NCBI GenBank assembly: GCA_003158885.1
Contig: PMLN01000136.1
Coordinates: 1-14,227 of the forward strand
Origin: Anaerolineae bacterium
GTDB taxonomy: Bacteria; Chloroflexota; Anaerolineae; Anaerolineales; Villigracilaceae
DNA: 14,227 nt
Direction: 5' to 3'
Under the pieces are notes generated by a model, which did not search any database, had not been told where the DNA came from, and saw nothing but the letters and a program-made list of their open reading frames with translations. Position 1 is the stretch's first letter. Every line of letters begins with the position of its first letter. Below, piece after piece: positions 6,314 to 12,109 of this stretch. A program made the position numbers and the translations under genes.

Positions 6314-7629
6314 TTGTGCTTTTGCACTGGAAGGGGCTGCGTGTTGGAATGTGCCGGTAGCGTTGTGACCAGTACCTTGTCCACGCGATGGCCGTCCATA
6401 TCCATCACCTCAAGACGCAGGCCGTTCCATTCGAAATGGTCCGCCGCCTGCGGCATGCGTCCGAGCGACATCATCACGAATCCGCTCAAGGTTTCGTATT
6501 CATCCTCGTGCGGCAGGGCTTCAACCTTGAAAATCTCTTTGAAGTTGTCCACTTCCAACATACCGTCCAACAGCCACGAGCCATCCTGGCGCTGCATGGC
6601 CTGCGGCTCGACTTCGATATCGCCGACGATTTCCTCGATGATGTCGTTGAGGGTCAACAGGCCTTGCAGGCTTCCAAATTCGTCTATCACGAACATCAAT
6701 TCGGCATTCTTCTCTTTGAAAACTTCCAATGCCCGAGAAGCCAGCATGGTTTCGGGAATATACATGGCCGGCCGTAGTTTGTCTTTGAGTTTGAACTGAT
6801 CGCTGGAAAGATTGGGCGGCGCCAGCAGGTCACGCGCCTTGATGAAACCCAGCACGCTGTCGAGGCTATCCTGGCAGACCGGGAAACGTGAATACGTGCT
6901 TTCTGAGATTTTGCGCCTGATCTCGTCGGATGAATCCGCAGTGTCGAGCCAAACCACGTCGGTGCGCGGCGTCATAAGTGAGTAGACCCGCGAATCGCTC
7001 AAGCTGAACACACCTTCGACCATTTCCTGCTCGGCTTCTGCAAATACACCGGCTTCTGTTCCCTGTCCCATCAGCAATTGGATTTCTTCCTCAGTGATGG
7101 GTGATTCCTTGCCCGGCGTGATGCCGATCATTTGTAAAATAAAATCCGTGGTGCGCCCCAAGAGCCAGACCAGCGGCGAAAATAATTTGGATACGAAGGT
7201 CATCGTTCCGGAAATGGACGCCGCGATTTTTTCCGGGTTATGCAGTGCCAGCCGTTTGGGGACCAGTTCTCCCACTACCAGGGACAAGCCGGTGATCACT
7301 ACGACCACGATTACCAGCGCCAGAGAATCGGCGTACGGATCCAAAAGTGGCCACCGTTTAAGGATGCCTGCCAGCGGTATGGAAAACATCGGCCCGCTGA
7401 CCGCACCCAATAAAATGCTGATCAATGTAATTCCGATCTGGACCGTGGAAAGGAAAATGCTGGGGTTTTGCGCCAGGTTCAACGCGCGGACGGCGCGTTT
7501 GTCCCCCTCGTTCGCTTTCTGCTGAAGCCGTGCTTTGCGCGACGATACGACTGCCATCTCCGAAAGTACGAATAAGCTGTTGAGCAGGAGCAGGAGAAAA
7601 AGGATGATGATCTCGATACTGATGGTCAT
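6310..7629 (-). CDS. CNNM/DUF21 transmembrane protein with CBS pair and CorC/HlyC domain
   Basis: The protein is complete, with 439 residues. The DUF21/CNNM membrane domain covers about 1-190 (four hydrophobic segments, with LSEMAVVSSRKARL and the conserved VVGELVPKRLALHNPE). Two CBS domains follow at about 205-330 (LMTPRTDVVWLD... and ...DEFGSLQGLLTLNDIIEEIVGDI). A CorC_HlyC domain covers about 345-430. This architecture is that of the CorB/CorC, YfjD and 'hemolysin' family, several of which transport or regulate Mg2+; the older hemolysin label is not supported. It starts 18 nt after the stop of a broken deaminase frame. No Shine-Dalgarno is visible, and a TAAAAT (7645-7650) overlapping that stop could be its -10 box. 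It is followed with a 4-nt overlap by the ggt remnant. Confidence 0.92.
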   Translation of the reverse strand: MTISIEIIILFLLLLLNSLFVLSEMAVVSSRKARLQQKANEGDKRAVRALNLAQNPSIFLSTVQIGITLISILLGAVSGPMFSIPLAGILKRWPLLDPYADSLALVIVVVVITGLSLVVGELVPKRLALHNPEKIAASISGTMTFVSKLFSPLVWLLGRTTDFILQMIGITPGKESPITEEEIQLLMGQGTEAGVFAEAEQEMVEGVFSLSDSRVYSLMTPRTDVVWLDTADSSDEIRRKISESTYSRFPVCQDSLDSVLGFIKARDLLAPPNLSSDQFKLKDKLRPAMYIPETMLASRALEVFKEKNAELMFVIDEFGSLQGLLTLNDIIEEIVGDIEVEPQAMQRQDGSWLLDGMLEVDNFKEIFKVEALPHEDEYETLSGFVMMSLGRMPQAADHFEWNGLRLEVMDMDGHRVDKVLVTTLPAHSNTQPLPVQKHK

Positions 7630-7647
7630 GAAGTTTCGCTTACTATT

Positions 7648-7875
7648 TTACCCGATTGACGAGCCATCGGCATGAGCCAGCATATCGCCAAAGATCTGTT
7701 TGTTGGGAGCGCATTGATCCATGCTGCGGTTGCGCCCGCGTGAAAGGACTTTGCCTTCACGATCTGCCACTGCTGCGCCGATGGGCAGGGTTCCGGCGCA
7801 ATATCCCTCCCAGGCCATTTCGAGCGCGGCCTGCCAGGCTTCGGAAAGCGTCTCCCAGAATAATTCATTCGACAA
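7648..7875 (-). pseudogene. Nucleoside/cytidine deaminase, 5' remnant cut within the HAE motif
   Basis: The frame encodes about 75 residues matching the start of nucleoside (tRNA-adenosine/guanine-type) deaminases: LFWETLSEAWQAALEMAWEGYCAGTLPIGAAVAD, then LSRGRNRSMD, then MLAHADGSSIG and stop. The zinc motif HAE has become HAD at the point of truncation. The second zinc site, PCxxC, and the rest (complete enzymes are about 150 residues) are missing, so catalysis is impossible. The start is unclear. The in-frame candidate is TTG 7875, overlapping the selD end, while the ATG that overlaps the selD stop (ATGA at 7868) is in the wrong frame, hinting at a frameshift near the start as well. It is a decayed gene once co-transcribed with selD. 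Confidence 0.72.
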
Positions 7876-8929
7876 TCTGAATCCCTTTGCCTTCCTTGAC
7901 TTTTCCAATATTCCAGGCGGGTTGCTCAAGTTCTTTTGCGCGTTTCATGAACGCCTCCAGCTTTTCCTGCGGAACGCCGAGTAATAATCCGCCGCTGGTC
8001 TGCGGATCGAATAAAAGCATCTGTGAGGGTTCATCCAGCGCTTGATTGAATTGCACATGCGATCTAAAGTAGGCTTGATTATCGAATAGTCCGCCTGCAA
8101 AAGCTCCCATCTCGGCGTATTTACGCGCACAACTGACAAATGGGATCTTATGGTATTCAAGCTCCAGTGACAGATTCGCGGCGTTTGCCATTTCCCAGCC
8201 GTGGCCGAGCAGGCTGAATCCGGTGATATCTGTGCCGCCGCGCAAATTGAATTCAATGGCTAGTTGTCCTGCGGTTTTATTCAGCTTCGTCATCCATCCG
8301 ACAACTTCTTTAACATCTTTTTCATCAGCTTGTTCGCGCTTCAAAGCCGTGGTTGTGACTCCGAACCCCAGCGGCTTGGTCAATACCAATGCGTCGCCGG
8401 CTTTCAGTCCTCCTTTGCTCAGCATCTTCTGTGGATGGACGAAACCGATCACAACCAAGCCGTACTTTGGTTCTTTATCCTGGACCGTGTGTCCTCCCGC
8501 GATGACGACACCCGCCTCACGTGCTTTTTCCGCGCCGCCGCGTAAAATTTCGGCGGAGATCTCGGTGGGCAGGTCGGCTGGCAGCGCGGCTACGTTCAAA
8601 GCCAGGAATGGGGTTCCGCCCATCGCGTAAACATCTGAAAGACTGTTCGCTGCCGCGATCGCGCCGTAATCATAGGCCTCATCCACTACCGGCGTGAAGA
8701 AATCGGTGGTCACGACCAGGGCGCGCGCATCGTCCAGCCGCCAGACCGCCGCATCGTCCGGGCCTTCGAGTCCGATCAATAGGTCAGGGTAATCGGACGG
8801 TTTGAAGATATCCTGCACGGGGCGCAGCACCTGCGCCAGCGTTTCCGCGTTGAGCTTCGATGCTCAACCCGCGCAAGCCGACAAACTCGTCAGGCGAATT
8901 TGCCGTCCGCTTGGTTTCACTTGATTCAT
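7865..8929 (-). CDS. selD: Selenophosphate synthetase (SelD) containing selenocysteine
   Basis: SelD makes selenophosphate from selenide and ATP, the selenium donor for tRNA-Sec and selenouridine. The recognisable part holds VVTTDFFTPVVD, NSLSDVYAMGG, AGGHT, GGTDITGFSLLGH and DPQTSGGLLLG. A plain ORF begins only at GTG 8830, which lacks the catalytic N-terminus. Reading through an in-frame TGA at 8864-8866 extends it to ATG 8929 and restores the family N-terminus RLTSLSACAG-U-ASKL. The TGA is residue 22, and Lys25 follows three residues later, exactly as Cys17 and Lys20 do in E. coli SelD. The full product is 354 residues (E. coli 347). AGGAG precedes the ATG by 3 nt. A SECIS-like hairpin follows the TGA. 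The alternative, a dead gene with a nonsense mutation, is less likely because both sides remain fully conserved. Confidence 0.92.
8821..8866 (-). promoter_or_regulatory. Candidate bacterial SECIS element of selD
   Basis: After the UGA (8866-8864) there are 33 nt to the apical loop of a perfect 7-bp hairpin, GGCGCAG-GUG-CUGCGCC (8821-8837). The bacterial SECIS model asks for a loop 16-37 nt after UGA with a G among its first two bases, and both hold. The apex GCAGGUGCUGC closely resembles the GCAGGUCUGC apex of the E. coli fdhF SECIS, which SelB binds. Confidence 0.68.
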
Positions 8930-8939
8930 ATGCTCCTGA

Positions 8940-8945
8940 ATTATC
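8940..8945 (-). promoter_or_regulatory. Possible -10 box of selD
   Basis: GATAAT ends 11 nt before ATG 8929, the same spacing as at the LysM gene. The -35 region is weak. If it is used, transcription would begin near 8933 and remove most of the AGGAG site at 8933-8937, so either this promoter is not used or selD is translated almost leaderless. Confidence 0.35.
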
Positions 8946-9020
8946 CTTGCAGGTTACGTCTCTCCGAGGTCCTCGAACAGGAAAGCGCGGCCTGCCTGGT
9001 TGAGTCTCACAATCACTGAG

Positions 9021-9074
9021 CCTTGCGAAGGTTTCTCATAAAAATACAGGGCGTTATCAAAAACCTTCGCAAGG
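9021..9074. repeat. Inverted repeat with 14-bp perfect arms between the SPFH gene and selD
   Basis: CCTTGCGAAGGTTT (9021-9034) and its exact complement (9061-9074) enclose a 26-nt loop. Each arm also folds by itself (CCTT-GCG-AAGG). There is no T-run directly after either arm, so it is not a textbook terminator, though it may protect the 3' end of the SPFH mRNA. The 169-bp gap 8930-9098 otherwise holds only a start-less 45-codon frame. Confidence 0.65.
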
Positions 9075-9098
9075 TTTTGCGCCCGAGATCGCCTGGGT

Positions 9099-10112
9099 TT
9101 ATTTGGGGATTGTTACATTGGGCAGCGGCAGGATGAACTGGTCGCCGGTTGGAATAAAGATGACTTGAACGTTTGGCGATAGCCTGATGATGTACTGGTA
9201 CTGAAGAAGTTCCGGGGTCAGCGAGTCGGTCAGGAGTTTATTCGCTTGGGCTTCTGCCTGGGCCTGGAGGAGTCGCGCATCCGCTGCGCCTTTGGCGGCG
9301 ATGACTGCCGCATCCGCCTGGCCTTGTGCCACTTGTCGTGCCTGTTCCGCTTCCTGCTTCCTTTGTTCAACCACATAAGCGGCTTGCTGGGCTTGCTGTT
9401 CGGCAATTTGCTTTTGCTCGACCGCCTTGGCGTATTCATCGCTAAAGCGGATGTTGCGCAGGAGGAAGTCCACCAGGGTCAGATTGTTCGCGGTCAGGCC
9501 CTCTTTGATCGTATCCGTAATCGTCTGCTCGAGTTGGGAGCGCTTGGTGCTGACAATTTCTTCCACGCCGTATTGCGATACCGCATCCCGGATCGCGGCG
9601 CGCGCGACCGGGCGCACCACATTGTCCTGATAACGGTCTTGCCACGTAATGTGCAGGTTAATCAGATGGGCGGGATCGATCGCGTAGATCACCGATGCAT
9701 CAATATAAACCTGTTGGCCGTCCTTCGTGCGGGCTTCGATGGAATCGTCGCCCGTGACCTGGCCTTCTGCCGGTGTGGATGACATCGTGTAGGTTTGTTT
9801 TGCGCTGGAATACGGTTGCACGCTCTCCAAAAATGGCGTGATCCAATGTAAGCCCGGGCCTAGCGGTTGGGCCCGATACCCATTCTGTTGGAACGCGGAG
9901 ATCACGACACCATACTGGTCGGCCTGCAAAAATACAGTTCCCATGCCGATGCCTGTCAATAAGAGCGCCGCGACGAACAAAACGATCACAAAGGCTCTGA
10001 ATCCTTTCGTGGGTTGCCTTCGGCTGGCGCGCAGGATCGTCAGGGCCAACAATGCTAGGAAGCCGATCCAGGCGATCGTGGCAATTCCTTGAAATGCACT
10101 GGCAATATTCAT
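9099..10112 (-). CDS. Prohibitin/SPFH-domain membrane protein
   Basis: The protein has 337 residues. Two hydrophobic segments (about 12-28 and 38-60) precede an SPFH/Band-7 domain (about 65-240: QADQYGVVISAFQQNGYRAQPLGPGLHW, then YIDASVIYAIDP, then RDAVSQYGVEEIVSTKRSQLEQ). An Ala/Gln/Glu-rich coiled coil follows (about 235-300) and then a short C-terminal segment ending PLPNVTIPK. SPFH proteins form oligomeric ring or microdomain scaffolds at the membrane and often modulate FtsH-type proteases; no partner gene is adjacent here. ATG 10112 has AAGGAG 7 nt upstream, and a TATAAT 34 nt upstream leaves a normal leader of about 27 nt. It is divergent from the PyrK-like gene and 169 bp upstream of selD. 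Confidence 0.92.
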   Translation of the reverse strand: MNIASAFQGIATIAWIGFLALLALTILRASRRQPTKGFRAFVIVLFVAALLLTGIGMGTVFLQADQYGVVISAFQQNGYRAQPLGPGLHWITPFLESVQPYSSAKQTYTMSSTPAEGQVTGDDSIEARTKDGQQVYIDASVIYAIDPAHLINLHITWQDRYQDNVVRPVARAAIRDAVSQYGVEEIVSTKRSQLEQTITDTIKEGLTANNLTLVDFLLRNIRFSDEYAKAVEQKQIAEQQAQQAAYVVEQRKQEAEQARQVAQGQADAAVIAAKGAADARLLQAQAEAQANKLLTDSLTPELLQYQYIIRLSPNVQVIFIPTGDQFILPLPNVTIPK

Positions 10113-10119
10113 TTACATT

Positions 10120-10125
10120 CTCCTT
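10120..10125 (-). promoter_or_regulatory. Ribosome binding site of the SPFH gene
   Basis: AAGGAG lies 7 nt before ATG 10112. It shows that this organism uses classical initiation on genes that have a leader. Confidence 0.75.
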
Positions 10126-10145
10126 GAAGCAATTTGATGGTTTTA

Positions 10146-10151
10146 ATTATA
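10146..10151 (-). promoter_or_regulatory. -10 box of the SPFH gene
   Basis: A perfect TATAAT on the minus strand gives an expected +1 near 10139 and a 27-nt leader that contains the AAGGAG site. No good -35 is visible at 16-18 bp. Confidence 0.5.
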
Positions 10152-10156
10152 ACCGC

Positions 10157-10185
10157 TTGCCCCGCCTTGAAAGCCATGCTAAGAT
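10157..10185 (+). promoter_or_regulatory. Promoter of the PyrK-like gene (leaderless)
   Basis: TTGCCC (10157-10162), a 17-bp spacer and TAAGAT (10180-10185) give an expected +1 at 10192, which is the G of the GTG start codon. It overlaps the opposing promoter in a 79-bp divergent region. Confidence 0.45.
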
Positions 10186-10191
10186 GAGGCT

Positions 10192-10893
10192 GTGCAGGCC
10201 GAAGGAATTGTCAGGGAACTTGTTTTGCTGAATGGGACACCCGCTGTGTGGATTCAGTGTGAGCCTTCTTTGATCCCTGCACCGGGGCAATATCTCCTTG
10301 CTTATGCCGAAGGATCGGACTTGCCATTGGCGTTTCCCGTTTTCTTGGGCGAGTCTTTCGCCGGAATCCACAAGATCAGTGCAAACGGCTTCCTCGCCGC
10401 GCCGCCAATCCCCGCTTCATGGGGGATTGGTACACGCCTTTATTTGCGCGGCCCCCTCGGACACGGTTTTCTTCTCCCGAAGGATGCGCGCCGGATTGCC
10501 TTGATCGCATTTGATGATTCGCCGTTGTACTTGATGGCTTTGCTGGGTATTGCTTTGAAACAGGAGACCTCCATCGTCCTGGTTTGTAAGCACCCGCCGG
10601 ATGATCTTCCTCTTCAAGTCGAGGTTCAGCCGCTGGATGCGTTGAAGGATGTTTGCGCTTGGGCGGATTACATCGCCTTGGACGCCAGGCGCGAATCACT
10701 GCTCGAGTTGAAGAAAATATTTGCCGGGAGCAGTCGGTTAAGGGTCAGTAATGAGTCCCAGATTTTGATTCGGGCTTCTATGCCGTGCGGCGCCCTCGCC
10801 GAATGCGGGGTCTGCACCCTGGATTCCGGCCGCGGACAATTGCTCGTCTGCAAGGATGGCCCGGTATTTAATTTGAAGGATTTGTTGGATTAG
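10192..10893 (+). CDS. PyrK-like iron-sulfur protein (dihydroorotate dehydrogenase electron-transfer subunit family), reduced
   Basis: This 233-residue protein starts with GTG. Its end carries the PyrK-type [2Fe-2S] site: Cys199, Cys205, Cys208 and Cys220, followed by the diagnostic KDGPVFNLKDL. The central GTRLYLRGPLGHGF (80-93) also fits ferredoxin-reductase-like PyrK. Two usual features are missing. The flavin-binding R-x-x-S region reads LPLAFPVFLG, and the Gly-rich nucleotide loop (normally GGGxG) reads IAFDDSPLYLM. It therefore probably keeps the cluster but has lost or altered FAD/NAD binding, so a PyrK role in pyrimidine synthesis is doubtful and no pyrD lies nearby. GC-rich coding continues to the TAG at 10891-10893, 1 nt from the stop of the convergent gene. 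Confidence 0.78.
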   Translation: MQAEGIVRELVLLNGTPAVWIQCEPSLIPAPGQYLLAYAEGSDLPLAFPVFLGESFAGIHKISANGFLAAPPIPASWGIGTRLYLRGPLGHGFLLPKDARRIALIAFDDSPLYLMALLGIALKQETSIVLVCKHPPDDLPLQVEVQPLDALKDVCAWADYIALDARRESLLELKKIFAGSSRLRVSNESQILIRASMPCGALAECGVCTLDSGRGQLLVCKDGPVFNLKDLLD

Positions 10894-10894
10894 C

Positions 10895-11848
10895 TTAATA
10901 CCAAATTCTGAACGAGGTGGTTGTACTGCCCGTCAGGTTGTTTTCGTACTGACAATTCACATCGATGGGGATTAGGCTGCCGGATGGCTTGTTCACAAAA
11001 GAAAGCTGGATCGTTCCGATGCCGCTGCTGTTTGTATTGCTGTGGATGATCTGTGCCGATTCGCCCAGCCAGTGAATGGTGGCAGTGCAGGCCGCGTTAT
11101 TGAGAGGCTGGCCGCTCTGGTCGTTGACAATGATGAAAATAGCCTGCTGGTCGCTTCCCGCAGTGACGGCCTTCCATACAAAAGCGCGCACTTGCAAGGA
11201 AATAATTTCCGGCTGGATGCTGGCGTTCAACGGCTGGACAGGGTCCTTGCGAACCGGGTCCTCCTTGAACTTGTCGAAGGCTAAACTTCCAAGGTCGGTC
11301 AGAACTACGCGCTCGCCTTCCGGGTTGGATGGACGCCATTCCATGCGCGCCTTCTGGAAATATTGGACGATCAGGCTGTCATGATATTCGAATGGCGAGA
11401 TGGGATATCCGAATTGAAGCTCGCCTCCGTACTTGTTATAAAAATCGAGAAAAGAAAAACACACGAAGAAACTGGTTTCGGTGAAGGAGCGGCAGGCGAA
11501 GGGATTGGAAATATTGAGTTGGATCGCGGGAATGTACATTTGACTGCCGACATCGGTGAGAACCACACGCTGGCCGTCTGACAATTCGGGGTGATATTCG
11601 AATCGGGCACGCTGGAAGTATTGGACCAACAGCCCGTCGGTTCTTTGAAATTGATCGGTAATGGGGTAGCCGTAAAGCATCAGGGGATCGGAGACGGCGT
11701 TATAGAACCTCAGGAAATCCCCTTGCACATTGTGGCCGGTCTCTGGAAAATAGCGGGGTTCAGGGCCTTGAGCGTTCGCAGAAGACCATGGGATTGCCAC
11801 TAGGCAGATGGCAAAGAACAATGCCAGCAAGCGGCGTAACAACATCAT
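10895..11848 (-). CDS. Secreted protein with two 'GYPI/VQYFQ' modules and an Ig-like C-terminal domain
   Basis: The protein has 317 residues. A signal peptide (residues 1-26: two Arg, a hydrophobic stretch, then ANA-Q) predicts export. Two related modules of about 70 residues follow (34-103 and 117-188), each with F-x-F-Y-N, YGYPI or FGYPI, VQYFQ.AR.E, and (Q/E)RVVLTD(V/L)GS. The C-terminal part (about 211-317) is beta-rich and looks like a bacterial Ig-type domain (TATIHWLGE, then NTNSSGIGTIQLSFVNKPSG). Such modules are familiar in secreted proteins of Chloroflexota; their ligand is unknown. ATG 11848 and a second ATG at 11845 stand directly behind a TATAAT. The 3' end converges with the PyrK-like gene with no room for a terminator. 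Confidence 0.82.
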   Translation of the reverse strand: MMLLRRLLALFFAICLVAIPWSSANAQGPEPRYFPETGHNVQGDFLRFYNAVSDPLMLYGYPITDQFQRTDGLLVQYFQRARFEYHPELSDGQRVVLTDVGSQMYIPAIQLNISNPFACRSFTETSFFVCFSFLDFYNKYGGELQFGYPISPFEYHDSLIVQYFQKARMEWRPSNPEGERVVLTDLGSLAFDKFKEDPVRKDPVQPLNASIQPEIISLQVRAFVWKAVTAGSDQQAIFIIVNDQSGQPLNNAACTATIHWLGESAQIIHSNTNSSGIGTIQLSFVNKPSGSLIPIDVNCQYENNLTGSTTTSFRIWY

Positions 11849-11855
11849 CTATATG

Positions 11856-11861
11856 ATTATA
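11856..11861 (-). promoter_or_regulatory. -10 box of the secreted-protein gene (leaderless)
   Basis: A perfect TATAAT ends 8 nt before ATG 11848 and 11 nt before ATG 11845. The expected +1 is 11849, so there is no room for a ribosome binding site. Confidence 0.55.
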
Positions 11862-12109
11862 CACACAATTGATTCGGATTGGCATTACAAAGTGTTAAGC
11901 CGGTATTGCCTTCCCAGAATCCGTGGCGCGCCTATGTTTTCATTTTTTTTCAACGCGAAAGGCGGGAAGTACGCTAGGAAAACAGGAAATCCTCAAGTGC
12001 GCCTGCCCTTGTTCTTCTGCATTATCGCTTCGCGGTTCGCTTTCTGACTTTGCAAAGCTATTCCCCAAGCCCGATTCCCGAATACCGAATAACGAATATC
12101 GAATACGGA
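11862..12109. other. Intergenic region without a convincing gene
   Basis: This is the largest gene-free stretch (261 bp from 11849). It holds an A/T run near 11938-11949, an AACGCGAAAGGCGGGAAG stretch typical of noncoding debris, and a heptamer tandem repeat at its right end. Open frames here (11808-12047, 11923-12138) have no family resemblance, ribosome binding site or biased codon use. Confidence 0.6.
12079..12106. repeat. Tandem heptamer repeat CGAATAN x4
   Basis: Four consecutive 7-bp units, CGAATAC, CGAATAA, CGAATAT and CGAATAC, end 3 nt from the wecB stop codon. Only the last base of the unit varies. Confidence 0.85.

Noticed and set aside
7626..7868. An 80-codon ORF starting at the ATGA that overlaps the selD stop
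   Set aside because: The start position is attractive, but the product is Pro/Arg-rich nonsense; the deaminase similarity is in the neighbouring frame.
8830..8866. SelD TGA as a simple nonsense mutation with restart at GTG 8830
   Set aside because: The N-terminus on both sides of the TGA matches SelD closely, the stop falls exactly on the known Cys/Sec residue, and a SECIS-like hairpin follows. A restart at 8830 would lack the catalytic residues.
8945..9095. A 45-codon minus-strand frame (…LAKVFDNALYFYEKPSQGSVIVRLNQ…) in the SPFH-selD gap, ending at a TAA
   Set aside because: It has a protein-like look but no start codon with a ribosome binding site, a stop lies just upstream, and both arms of the inverted repeat lie within it. 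It could be a gene remnant but is not supportable as a gene.
8930..9098. A tRNA-Sec (selC) or other RNA gene next to selD
   Set aside because: No acceptor-stem/CCA layout or T-loop consensus is visible on either strand; only the inverted repeat is present.
9246..9782. A 178-codon plus-strand ORF opposite the SPFH coiled-coil region
   Set aside because: The Leu/Gly-rich composition is the complement of the Ala/Gln/Glu repeats; it is a shadow.
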